Source: Lactococcus taiwanensis (GTDB taxonomy: Bacteria > Bacillota > Bacilli > Lactobacillales > Streptococcaceae). From it: a stretch of 64,000 nt of DNA. Below are positions 24,463 through 34,519 of the stretch, in pieces. The notes under the pieces are model-generated. The model had not been told where the DNA came from and did no database searches. It saw only the letters and a program-made list of their open reading frames with translations. A program made the translations under genes and the position numbers. The stretch lies in contig NZ_BNDT01000007.1 in the NCBI RefSeq assembly GCF_014905395.1, forward strand, positions 1 through 64,000, in the 5' to 3' direction. The stretch's first letter is position 1. Every line of letters begins with the position of its first letter.

Positions 24463-26826
24463 TTAGATGTTTGAAGTGTGCATTACTTCTTCATCATCAT
24501 TTGAAAGCACTTCGTGGAAGACACGTTCAGTCAATTCTTGTTTTTGTTCTGGTGTGAGGTATTTCGTATTGACACAGTAACCAGAGATACGAACGATGAC
24601 ATCTTCACCACGCATGATTTTATCGTAAACATCTTTAAGGTCCATAACGTTCAAGTTAACGTGTTGACCAGCAAATTCAGTACCATTAATCAAAGCACCT
24701 GGTGTGAAGTAACCGTCAAGAATTTGAACCAAGTTATCCACTTGTTCATCACGTGTTTTACCAAGGGCACGTGGAGAAACTTGAGTAGTCAATGAGATAC
24801 CGTCATTAGCGTCTTTGAATTCCAATTTAGCCAATGAGCGAAGGTTTTGCAACCATCCACCTTTAGCCTTGTTAGATGGGTTAGCACCTGGTGAGAAGAA
24901 TTCAAGTTTAGATTTGTTGACTGTACCATCTTCATTGAGGAATACCCCTTTATGCACTGGAGAATTACCAGTTTGTTTAGAGTAAGCCACATTTGAAGTA
25001 ATTGTCAAGAGTGATACAGTTGCTTCAGCATTCTTGTAAAGTTTATGAGAAGACAATTTTTGATGGTACATTTTCATGACAAGTTTAGCAATATCATCGG
25101 CACGGTCATCATCTTCACCATAACGAGGGAAATCACCTTCTACTTCGTAATCGTAGATATAGCCATTTTCATCACGCAAAGTTTTAACTTTAGCATATTT
25201 AATCGCTGAAAGCGAATCAACTGTATTTGCGAATCCACAGATACCAAATCCCATGTTAGCGCGAACTTTAGTAGGCAAGAAGGCCATTTGAACTGCTTCA
25301 TAGTTATATTTATCAGTCATGTAGTGGATGATATTCATCGCATCAACATAAGTATCAGTCAACCAATCCAATGATTTATCAAAATTATCCATTACAGTAT
25401 CATAATCGAGGATTTCATCACGTACTGGTTCGATGTCGAATACTTTATAATCTTTATGAACGTCATCATAACCACCATTCAAACCAGTCAACATTGCTTT
25501 CAAGACATTGACACGCGCACCAAAGTATTGGAGGTTGTGACGTCCATCTTCATTTTCTGGATCAAGGGGTGATACACAACATGAGATACATGACATTTCA
25601 CCATATCCATCCTTAGCCATTGTTTCAACACCTTCATATTGGATAGATGAGTGTTTGTGGCTCATAGACATTGCATAACGTTTGAAAGCATATGGAAGTT
25701 TAGAATCCCAAAGGACCGTCAAGTTTGGTTCTGGAGCATTACCGATTGTATCGAGTGTATTCAAGAAACGGTAGTCCATTTTAGTAACACGGTGACGTCC
25801 GTCATTACCCATACCAGCCATAGATGTTGTGATGAATGTTGGGTCACCAGAGTAAAGTTCATCGTAAGCAGCAGCACGAGCAAATTTCATTGTACGAAGT
25901 TTCAATACGAAATCGTCAACAAATTCTTGGATTTCTTGTTCAGTGAATGTTCCACGAGCAAGGTCACGTTCTGCAAAGATATCAAGAACGATTGGCACAC
26001 GTCCAAGTGAAGTTGCAGCACCGTTGATAACACGACATACAGCCATATAAGCGATGTTAACCCATTGGATAGCTTCTTTCACGTTCATCGCTGGACGTGA
26101 AACATCAAGACCATACAAAGCACCAAAGTTTACAACTTGTTGCAAGGCTTGGTACTGCATGTTGATTTCTTCTTTAAGACGAATATTTTCATCGTTAATT
26201 TCAGTGATTGCGTCCCATTCACGTGCTTTTTCTTTCATAAGGTAATCAGCACCATAGAGTGCAAGACGAGCATAAACACCAATGATACGTCCACGAGAGT
26301 AGGCATCTGGCAATCCTGTTACGGTATGCGCATGACGTGCTTTACGGATTGCTGAAGTGTAAGCGCGGAAGATCCCGTCATTTACGGAAGTCATAGTTTG
26401 AGACAAAACTTCGTGCAATTGAGGATCTACTGAAAGACCATGTTCTGTCAAAATCTTTTCAGCAACACGAAGTCCCCCTTTTGGCATAAAGTTCAAACGG
26501 AACAACTCTTTATTTTGCATACCATAAATCAATTCAAGATCTTTATCATTTGGATCAATATAGCCAGCAGGAATTTTATCGATAGAAGTCACTACATCCG
26601 TATCAAACGGGAAACCTACTTCTTCGTAGTGTGCTTTTGTATCTTCAATAATTTTTTTTACTTTAAGCGTGCGCTCAGTAGGACCAGCAAGGAAACTTTC
26701 ATCTCCGTCATAAGGATTGTAGTTATCTTGCACAAAACGTGTTACACTGGCTTTATCACGCCAGTCCGTTCCTTTAAAACCTTCCCAGGCTTGCTCAAAA
26801 ATATTTTCAGTAACTTCGGTTTTCAT
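24463..26826 (-). CDS. pflB: Pyruvate formate-lyase
   Basis: A 787-residue glycyl-radical enzyme that cleaves pyruvate with CoA to acetyl-CoA and formate in anaerobic mixed-acid fermentation. The adjacent catalytic cysteines are in [19 protein letters not shown] and the radical glycine in [15 protein letters not shown] near the C-terminus. Length equals the known lactococcal enzyme. It is monocistronic, with a clear promoter and terminator; the activating enzyme is not in this window. A Rex-like site lies further upstream. Confidence 0.98.
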   Translation of the reverse strand: MKTEVTENIFEQAWEGFKGTDWRDKASVTRFVQDNYNPYDGDESFLAGPTERTLKVKKIIEDTKAHYEEVGFPFDTDVVTSIDKIPAGYIDPNDKDLELIYGMQNKELFRLNFMPKGGLRVAEKILTEHGLSVDPQLHEVLSQTMTSVNDGIFRAYTSAIRKARHAHTVTGLPDAYSRGRIIGVYARLALYGADYLMKEKAREWDAITEINDENIRLKEEINMQYQALQQVVNFGALYGLDVSRPAMNVKEAIQWVNIAYMAVCRVINGAATSLGRVPIVLDIFAERDLARGTFTEQEIQEFVDDFVLKLRTMKFARAAAYDELYSGDPTFITTSMAGMGNDGRHRVTKMDYRFLNTLDTIGNAPEPNLTVLWDSKLPYAFKRYAMSMSHKHSSIQYEGVETMAKDGYGEMSCISCCVSPLDPENEDGRHNLQYFGARVNVLKAMLTGLNGGYDDVHKDYKVFDIEPVRDEILDYDTVMDNFDKSLDWLTDTYVDAMNIIHYMTDKYNYEAVQMAFLPTKVRANMGFGICGFANTVDSLSAIKYAKVKTLRDENGYIYDYEVEGDFPRYGEDDDRADDIAKLVMKMYHQKLSSHKLYKNAEATVSLLTITSNVAYSKQTGNSPVHKGVFLNEDGTVNKSKLEFFSPGANPSNKAKGGWLQNLRSLAKLEFKDANDGISLTTQVSPRALGKTRDEQVDNLVQILDGYFTPGALINGTEFAGQHVNLNVMDLKDVYDKIMRGEDVIVRISGYCVNTKYLTPEQKQELTERVFHEVLSNDDEEVMHTSNI

Positions 26827-26869
26827 TTTAGAAATCTCCTTCGTTCTTTCTGTTTCAAATTACTCTTTC

Positions 26870-26897
26870 ATTATATCATACAGTTACGCAATAGCAA
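26870..26897 (-). promoter_or_regulatory. pflB promoter
   Basis: TTGCTA (26892-26897), 16-base spacer, TATAAT (26870-26875), 44 bases before the ATG. Confidence 0.75.
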
Positions 26898-27040
26898 GCG
26901 CAAACAATAAGAAATTTGAGATTCTTTACTAATACAGTAAGCGTTATCTTAAAAACTGTATCAGTATTTTAAAGAATAATTCGCGTTAATTTCACAAAGA
27001 AAGTAGAGTCAAGACACTGGAAATCAAACCCTTTCATTTC

Positions 27041-27058
27041 TAATGAATTTTTTCACAA
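27041..27058. promoter_or_regulatory. Possible Rex (NADH/NAD+ sensor) operator
   Basis: On the minus strand TTGTGAA, AAAA, TTCATTA: close to the Rex consensus TTGTGAA-W4-TTCACAA, differing at two bases. A second half site occurs at 26990-27002. It is about 145 bases upstream of the pflB -35 box, so its role is uncertain. Confidence 0.35.
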
Positions 27059-27060
27059 AG

Positions 27061-27083
27061 AAAAAAGAGCTGCTAGCTCTTTA
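27061..27083 (-). terminator. Terminator overlapping the stop of corA
   Basis: AAAGAGCT (27064-27071) pairs with AGCTCTTT (27075-27082), followed on the minus strand by a T run; the TAA stop is inside the stem. Confidence 0.8.
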
Positions 27084-27998
27084 TAACATATCTTTGCGGT
27101 GTAACAGCCAGGTCACCCAGCCACAGACCAAAATTCCAACAAAGAAAATTGCCCAGACCATCCATCTCAAATCCTGCCCAGGAATTGGGACGTTCATCCC
27201 GTAAAATCCAACAATAACTGCTGGGATCCCCAAAACAAAGGTAGCTGAAGTCATAATTTTCATAACGATATTCAGATTGTTACTTACAATATTTGAGAAC
27301 AAATCTCTGAGATTTTCTAATAATTTCAACTGAATTTTCGTTTCTGTATAAGCTTGATCTGTTTCGACAAAAATATCATAGATTTTTTCAGCAAAACCGT
27401 CTTCATCATCTTCACGCAAGTAATCTATAAAATTCTGAAGTACTTCACGATTATTGTGTAGTGCATCTTCAAAGTAAATTAGACTAGCCTGAATAGCAAT
27501 CATATCAACAATTTGGTCGTTTTTTGTCGAATTCTTGATCCCCACTTCAAGTTTCCTCCGTCGAATACGAAAATCACGTAAATAATCATGATAAGTATGC
27601 GTCATCTGATACATTACTTGAAAAATAAGTTGGTGCTTGTAACGTTTCGTATCATATTCTCGGCTAAAAAGCGCTTCGTTATCAATATCATGGTTGAGGG
27701 CTAGAATAACAGATTCATTTTTAGTCCAGACTAGAGAATAAGGAAAAGTAGCGACTTCTCCATAATTAGAAACAGCTGGATATTGTAACAAGATCAGATT
27801 ATTATCATTATCATCCGTTTCAAAACGGGCATTTTCGTAATCATCAAGAATACCTGACAAATAGTCAAAGGGAAAGTCATAATACTCAGAAACAGTGCCG
27901 ATTTCCTCACGTGTTGGGTTTAACACATAAGTAAAATTTTTCATTTCAGATGTAGAGATTAGTTTTTTATCAGGAGATAATTCATAGTTTTTTATCAT
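27081..27998 (-). CDS. corA: CorA-family magnesium/divalent cation channel
   Basis: A 305-residue canonical CorA. The soluble N-terminal region is followed by a long helix and two C-terminal membrane helices, with the selectivity motif intact (VGFYGMNVPIPGQ). CorA pentamers admit Mg2+ and sometimes Co2+ or Ni2+. The ribosome site is weak and two further in-register ATG triplets just upstream are in other frames, so the start is taken at the first good Met. It is monocistronic. Its paralogue at 282-1232 has GVN in place of GMN. Confidence 0.93.
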   Translation of the reverse strand: MIKNYELSPDKKLISTSEMKNFTYVLNPTREEIGTVSEYYDFPFDYLSGILDDYENARFETDDNDNNLILLQYPAVSNYGEVATFPYSLVWTKNESVILALNHDIDNEALFSREYDTKRYKHQLIFQVMYQMTHTYHDYLRDFRIRRRKLEVGIKNSTKNDQIVDMIAIQASLIYFEDALHNNREVLQNFIDYLREDDEDGFAEKIYDIFVETDQAYTETKIQLKLLENLRDLFSNIVSNNLNIVMKIMTSATFVLGIPAVIVGFYGMNVPIPGQDLRWMVWAIFFVGILVCGWVTWLLHRKDML

Positions 27999-28146
27999 TC
28001 ATTCATACTCGCTTACAGCTTTTAAAAGAACCCATCAGCTCTTATCATATTCAATTGTAGCAGAAAATCATTCATTTGTGTCCGATGTAGGGTTTTTCGC
28101 TTCTTTTTCTGTAAAGTGTTTAATCAAATTGTCATTAATAAATGTA

Positions 28147-28175
28147 TTGGTGTCTCCTATAGTTTGTGATACAAT
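28147..28175 (+). promoter_or_regulatory. Promoter of the acyl-CoA-synthetase-like gene
   Basis: TTGGTG (28147-28152), 17-base spacer, TACAAT (28170-28175). It places the transcript start near 28182, after the upstream ATG of the longest frame, so translation must begin at 28198 or 28204. Confidence 0.6.
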
Positions 28176-28203
28176 AAACATACTAACCTTGAGGAGTATG
28201 ATT

Positions 28204-29727
28204 TTGAACTTTAAACATGAACCATTGAATCTCTATCTAAACTTTAAAAAATCAGCTGAACAGTTTCCTGATAGCCCGATTATCTTTGATGAGGCTGTTG
28301 GAGCTTTCCCTGAACTAGCTCTTGAAACGACTTATCAAAAGACTCATCAAGCCATTGTTGATAAGGCAAGTCTCCTAGCTGAGCTGGGAATCAAAAAATC
28401 GGATAAAGTCATTATTTTTAAATCAAGTGCCTTTGATACCTATCTTTTAGCGGTTGCTGTTTCTTATTTAGGCGCTGTTCCAGCAATGATTTCTTATCAT
28501 CTTCCTGCCGAAACAATGGACATTTTAGCTGGACGTCTAGATGAGCCTTGGCTCATTTATGACGAAGTTACTGACAGAACTGTCATTGAAATGAAGAATC
28601 TTGAAGATTCTAAAAAACTTGCTGTCAGTAAATTTGCTTTGGAAAAACCCAGTCAAATTGCTGACAGTCAGCAATTGGCCAGTGATGAGATTGCTTATCT
28701 CACTCATACTTCTGGAACAACTGGTGTACCAAAATTAATCGCTCACTCTGCTAATTCAATGGGTTGGCGTTGGGTGCTTCAAAGAACTGTAATGGATTGG
28801 ATGCCTGATAAGGAAGAGATTTTAGCTTTCCATATTTCTCCTGTTCATTCTCGTTTCAATATAGGGGTTTCATCAGCAATGACCTTTGGTTTTGGACTTA
28901 TGCCCCTCAATGATTTAGCAAAAGATAATCTTGTCAATCTTTTTGCTAAACATCAGCCTTACGCCTTTGAAACTCATCCAAACGATTTTGTTCGTTTAGC
29001 AAATCTTGCAAAGCAAGACCCTGACATATTTGCTTCAATTCGTTACCTTCACTCAACTTTTGATGCAATTAATAAAGAGACAATGCACACTTTTCTTTCT
29101 GCCTCTAAGCAAAAAGATCCAGTCTTTCTACAAATTTATGGACAATCAGAATGTGGCCCAATGATTTGGAAAAAGCACCGTTTATCAACTTTAGCAGACA
29201 CGAATGCCCGTGAAATGGGGATTGGTATGCCTGGATTATCTAAAGCACGTATTGCCGATGAAAATGGAAATGAATGTCCTGCAGGTACGCCTGGAAGAAT
29301 CCACTTTCTCTCAAAGGGAAGAGCTTTGACTTACTTTAAGGAAGAAGAACGTTTCAACAAAGAAGTCTATGGCGACTGGTGGGATACTGGCGATTGGGGC
29401 CTTATGAATGAAGACGGGATTCTCTTTTTACATGACCGGCAAGTTGATTTAATCGATAAAATTGAATCTAATTTGGCAATTGAAGATCTTCTGTTAGACC
29501 AACACGACTTCTTAGATGAAGTGGTGATTATTCGTGATAAATGTGGTAAACCACAACCTATTTTGGCCCTAGCTGAAAATGCGGAAATGGATTGGTCAGC
29601 TTGGTGGGCTTCAATTGTTGATTTGCCATTTTTAAATGAACCTATTCTTATGGCTTACGATGAAATTCCTCGTACAGCAACAATGAAAGTTCAACGATTA
29701 GCTCTTGAAAGAGAATTAGCTAAATAA
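28204..29727 (+). CDS. AMP-forming acyl-CoA synthetase/ligase-like enzyme
   Basis: A 507-residue ANL-superfamily enzyme that activates a carboxylic acid as its adenylate. Core motifs: YLTHTSGTTGVPKLIAHS (phosphate loop), IYGQSECGPM, DTGDWGLMNEDGILFLHDR and a C-terminal PRTATMKVQR with the catalytic Lys. The TTG at 28204 is seven bases after GAGGAG; an ATG at 28198 is only one base from it. The frame extends further left but lies upstream of the promoter. The acid substrate is unknown. Three TGACAG/CTGTCA elements fall within 28572-28676, in the variable stretch TDRTVIEMKNLEDSKK and following residues. Confidence 0.88.
   Translation: MNFKHEPLNLYLNFKKSAEQFPDSPIIFDEAVGAFPELALETTYQKTHQAIVDKASLLAELGIKKSDKVIIFKSSAFDTYLLAVAVSYLGAVPAMISYHLPAETMDILAGRLDEPWLIYDEVTDRTVIEMKNLEDSKKLAVSKFALEKPSQIADSQQLASDEIAYLTHTSGTTGVPKLIAHSANSMGWRWVLQRTVMDWMPDKEEILAFHISPVHSRFNIGVSSAMTFGFGLMPLNDLAKDNLVNLFAKHQPYAFETHPNDFVRLANLAKQDPDIFASIRYLHSTFDAINKETMHTFLSASKQKDPVFLQIYGQSECGPMIWKKHRLSTLADTNAREMGIGMPGLSKARIADENGNECPAGTPGRIHFLSKGRALTYFKEEERFNKEVYGDWWDTGDWGLMNEDGILFLHDRQVDLIDKIESNLAIEDLLLDQHDFLDEVVIIRDKCGKPQPILALAENAEMDWSAWWASIVDLPFLNEPILMAYDEIPRTATMKVQRLALERELAK
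28572..28585. repeat. TGACAG-family palindrome inside the synthetase gene
   Basis: TGACAG, AA, CTGTCA in frame (part of VTDRTVI); preceded by TTAC as in intergenic copies. Confidence 0.7.
28656..28676. repeat. Second palindrome inside the synthetase gene
   Basis: AATTGCTGA and TCAGCAATT around CAG (nine-base arms). A half copy CTGTCAGTAA lies at 28622-28631. Confidence 0.55.
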
Positions 29728-29742
29728 GTGTTCCTAATTTTA

Positions 29743-29758
29743 CTGACAAAACTGTCAG
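29743..29758. repeat. TGACA-family palindrome after the synthetase gene
   Basis: CTGACA, AAAC, TGTCAG, 15 bases after the stop. Confidence 0.75.
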
Positions 29759-29787
29759 CCACTTATACATCAGCAAATTTATTATCA

Positions 29788-29820
29788 AAACTACTGACAA
29801 AACTGTCAGTAGTTTTTTTG
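29788..29820 (+). terminator. TGACA-family palindrome serving as terminator
   Basis: Twelve-base arms AAACTACTGACA (29788-29799) and TGTCAGTAGTTT (29804-29815), loop AAAC, then a T run. Confidence 0.88.
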
Positions 29821-29838
29821 CTTAAAAAAATTAATTAA

Positions 29839-29889
29839 TTGATGTTAATCAATTAATTTGTTAGAATTTAATAAATGACACAGTGTCAT
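29839..29889 (+). promoter_or_regulatory. hrtRBA promoter and HrtR operator
   Basis: Promoter TTGATG (29839-29844), 17-base spacer, TAGAAT (29862-29867). Just downstream is the 15-base palindrome ATGACACAGTGTCAT (29875-29889), which I recall as the HrtR operator of Lactococcus lactis. A further inverted repeat (29833-29843 with 29848-29858) overlaps the promoter. HrtR bound here would block its own operon until heme releases it. Confidence 0.92.
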
Positions 29890-29900
29890 AAATTGAATGA

Positions 29901-30476
<576 letters not shown>

Positions 30477-30493
30477 AGCTGAAAGGAGATTTG

Positions 30494-31567
30494 ATGTTTT
30501 TAGCATTGAGAGAAATACGTTATAATAAGGCTCGCTACACCTTAATTGGAGCCATTATTTTTTTAATCGCTTATGTAGTCTTTATACTATCTGGTCTATC
30601 TGTAGGACTTGCCAGTCAATTTAAACAAGCCGTCCTTGATTGGAAAGCCGAAAAAGTTGTTTTATCAACAAGTTCAAATAATATTATTTCTGCTTCACAA
30701 ATTACTTCTGATGATTTAAGAAAGATTCATGTAGAAAATGGTTCAGAATTATCTTTGTTTTCTACTTCTATGCGTCAATCAAAGAGCGAGCGAGATAATA
30801 TCGCTATCATTGCCCTGCCTGATAAGTCTAAAATCATGCCAGAAGTTCTTGAGGGGAAAAAATTTACTGACAATCGTTTAGAAATGATTATATCTAAAAA
30901 ATTGGCAAATCAAGGATATAAAATCGGTCAAGAAGTTTCCGTGGGAAATAATAATATTAAAATCAAAATTGTCGGAATTTCAAAATCCTCTTCTTATTCC
31001 GCTTCGCCGGTTGTCTATACCTCGTTTTCCGCTTTGAATCAGATCAAATTTGGTGAAAAAAGCACTTCAGCTTCTTCTGTTAATGCTGCCGTTGTAAAAT
31101 CTGGAAAAGTTAAGATTGATTCTTCTAACTCAAATCAATATAAAGTCATCTCTATTTCTGATTTAATTAATGATATTCCAGGTTATTCTGCTCAAAAGAT
31201 GACACTCAGCGCAATGATTTACTTCTTATTTCTGATTGTACTGTTGATTATTGGAGTCTTTATGTATGTTATCACTCTTCAAAAGGTTCCGATTTTTGGC
31301 ATCATGAAAGCCCAAGGAATTTCAAATCGCTTAATAATGAACTCTTTACTTGGTCAAAGCTTTATCCTTAGTTTAGTTGGCGTCTTCGTTGCTTTTATAG
31401 CAAGTTATGGAACGAGCTTTATCCTACCGGATGCGATGCCATTTGAAATTAGTCTTACAAACTGGTTGCTCTATGCTTTAATTCTCATCATCGTATCAAT
31501 GATTGGGTCGCTTTTTTCAATCATTACTATCCGTAAAATTGACCCAACAAAAGCCATTGGAGGTTAA
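30494..31567 (+). CDS. hrtB: Heme efflux ABC transporter permease HrtB
   Basis: A 357-residue MacB/FtsX-type permease: one N-terminal membrane helix (about residues 15-38), an extracellular domain of some 190 residues, and three C-terminal helices (from about 235). Together with HrtA it expels toxic heme from the membrane. ATG at 30494 is preferred over a TTG three bases earlier because it sits five bases after AAAGGAG. It follows hrtR by 17 bases and precedes hrtA by two. Confidence 0.95.
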   Translation: MFLALREIRYNKARYTLIGAIIFLIAYVVFILSGLSVGLASQFKQAVLDWKAEKVVLSTSSNNIISASQITSDDLRKIHVENGSELSLFSTSMRQSKSERDNIAIIALPDKSKIMPEVLEGKKFTDNRLEMIISKKLANQGYKIGQEVSVGNNNIKIKIVGISKSSSYSASPVVYTSFSALNQIKFGEKSTSASSVNAAVVKSGKVKIDSSNSNQYKVISISDLINDIPGYSAQKMTLSAMIYFLFLIVLLIIGVFMYVITLQKVPIFGIMKAQGISNRLIMNSLLGQSFILSLVGVFVAFIASYGTSFILPDAMPFEISLTNWLLYALILIIVSMIGSLFSIITIRKIDPTKAIGG

Positions 31568-31569
31568 AA

Positions 31570-32241
31570 ATGACAACAATTCTTAAAATGGAAAATGTAA
31601 AAAAATCTTTTGGGAGTGGTCATAATGAGATTCAGGCACTCAAAGGAATTGATTTAGCAGTCAAGCAAGGGGAATTTGTTTCAATTATTGGTCCATCCGG
31701 ATCAGGCAAAAGTACATTTCTCACAATTGCAGGTGGCTTGCAAAGCCCATCTTCTGGAAAAATATCCATTAATGGGTTAGACTTTACTCCACTTTCTGAA
31801 AAAGAGCGTTCCAAACTTAGATTTAAAGAAATAGGTTTCATTCTCCAAAGTTCTAATTTGATTCCTTATTTAACCCTTGAAGAACAATTTCTCCTAATTG
31901 ATAAAATCAATCACGAAAAACTAACTTCTAAAAAAGGGAGTGAACTTCTTAAGTCACTTGATATTTTAGACCTTAAAAATAAATATCCAAGTGAGCTTTC
32001 GGGAGGGGAACGTCAAAGGGCAGCCATTGCTCGTGCACTCTTTAATGAACCAAATTTAATTTTGGCCGATGAACCAACCGCAAGTTTAGACACTGAACAT
32101 GCTTATCAGGTTGTTGAATTATTAAGACAAGAAGCTCATTTAAAGAACAAGGCAACAATCATGGTCACACATGACCAAAGGATGATTGAAAATAGCGACA
32201 GTGTTTATAAGATTGAAGATGGACTCTTATCAAAAATCTAA
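31570..32241 (+). CDS. hrtA: Heme efflux ABC transporter ATPase HrtA
   Basis: A 223-residue ABC ATPase of the MacB/LolD type. Walker A GPSGSGKST (about residues 42-50), Q-loop ILQSSN, signature LSGGERQR and Walker B LILADEPTASLD are all intact, with the switch His in VTHDQ. It powers HrtB. Last gene of the hrtRBA operon; a terminator follows. Confidence 0.96.
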   Translation: MTTILKMENVKKSFGSGHNEIQALKGIDLAVKQGEFVSIIGPSGSGKSTFLTIAGGLQSPSSGKISINGLDFTPLSEKERSKLRFKEIGFILQSSNLIPYLTLEEQFLLIDKINHEKLTSKKGSELLKSLDILDLKNKYPSELSGGERQRAAIARALFNEPNLILADEPTASLDTEHAYQVVELLRQEAHLKNKATIMVTHDQRMIENSDSVYKIEDGLLSKI

Positions 32242-32253
32242 ATAAAATAAAAG

Positions 32254-32277
32254 CTACTAGCTTACTAGTAGTTTTTT
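32254..32277 (+). terminator. hrtRBA terminator
   Basis: CTACTAG, CTTA, CTAGTAG, then TTTTTT. Confidence 0.85.
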
Positions 32278-32293
32278 CATAGAATATTTTTTA

Positions 32294-32331
32294 TAAAAAA
32301 TAACCCTTCTCTAAAGAAAGAAAAGGATTAT
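32294..32331 (-). terminator. Enolase terminator
   Basis: Minus-strand stem of 13 pairs (32319-32331 with 32300-32312, two G-U) followed by T6. Confidence 0.85.
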
Positions 32332-32355
32332 CTCTAAATCATTCGTTGATAAACC

Positions 32356-33737
<1,382 letters not shown>

Positions 33738-33807
33738 GTGAAAATCTTTGCAAACTCGAATTTCACAAGGGTTTGCGCTTACATTTTTCTTCTCCTTTTC
33801 TTTTTGA

Positions 33808-33840
33808 TAAAAAAAGAGATTGGCAAAACCAATCCCTTTT
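33808..33840 (-). terminator. Terminator of the hibernation factor gene
   Basis: GATTGG/CCAATC core with outer AAAAG/CTTTT pairs (33811-33823 with 33828-33840); T7 on the minus strand. Confidence 0.85.
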
Positions 33841-33844
33841 AATT

Positions 33845-34402
33845 TTATTCTGTTTCAATCAAACCATAACGTCCATCATCTCGACGGTACACCACATGTG
33901 TAGCATTAGTATCTGCATCAGTGAAAACGTAGAAGTCATGTCCAAGCATATCCATTTGAAGCACTGCTTCTTGCGCATCCATAGGTTTTAAGGCCACATG
34001 TTTAGTACGTACGATTTCACTGCTTTCTTCCGTCACTTCATCTGCTTGATCAAGAGGAGCAAATTCATCACCGAAAGCTTGACCAGTAGGCACTGCATTA
34101 CGTGGTTTACGGTTCATTCGCGTTTTATATTTACGAATTTGACGTTCCAGTTTTTCTTCAACAAGGTCAACTGAAGAATACATATCTTGTGAAGTATCTT
34201 CAGCACGCAAGGTTACATTCTTAGCTGGGACAGTCACTTCGACTTTAGCACGTTTATCAGAGTAAACTTTAAGATTAACATAGGCTGTCACTTCATGACC
34301 ATCGTTGAAGTATTTATCAAGTTTGCCAACTTTATCTTCAACATAAGCGCGGATTGCATCGGTAACTTCGACGTTTTCGCCACGAATATTAAATTTGATC
34401 AT
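33845..34402 (-). CDS. hpf: Long-form ribosome hibernation promoting factor
   Basis: A 185-residue long HPF (YfiA in L. lactis). The N-terminal S30AE domain (about 1-100; NIRGENVEVTDAIRAYVEDKVGKLDKYF in part) binds the decoding site; the C-terminal domain (about 125-185; VRTKHVALKPMDAQEAVLQM) dimerises two 70S ribosomes into 100S particles in stationary phase. Start at 34402, seven bases after GAGAGG, rather than the frame's earlier start. Monocistronic. Confidence 0.95.
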   Translation of the reverse strand: MIKFNIRGENVEVTDAIRAYVEDKVGKLDKYFNDGHEVTAYVNLKVYSDKRAKVEVTVPAKNVTLRAEDTSQDMYSSVDLVEEKLERQIRKYKTRMNRKPRNAVPTGQAFGDEFAPLDQADEVTEESSEIVRTKHVALKPMDAQEAVLQMDMLGHDFYVFTDADTNATHVVYRRDDGRYGLIETE

Positions 34403-34519
34403 AAGAGTACCTCTCAACAGTTTTATAATTCACTCTTCATAACTATCAGAGCATTTGAATTCTTCAAACTGTCCTTTCCTTTATTTCTAATCTAATTATA
34501 ACATGAAACAGCTTTCATC

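Noticed and set aside
26440-26910. 156-codon plus-strand frame antisense to pflB
   Set aside because: Shadow of a highly biased coding strand; no ribosome site and no recognisable protein.
28078-28203. 41-residue N-terminal extension of the acyl-CoA-synthetase-like protein
   Set aside because: Lies upstream of the predicted transcript start and has no ribosome site.
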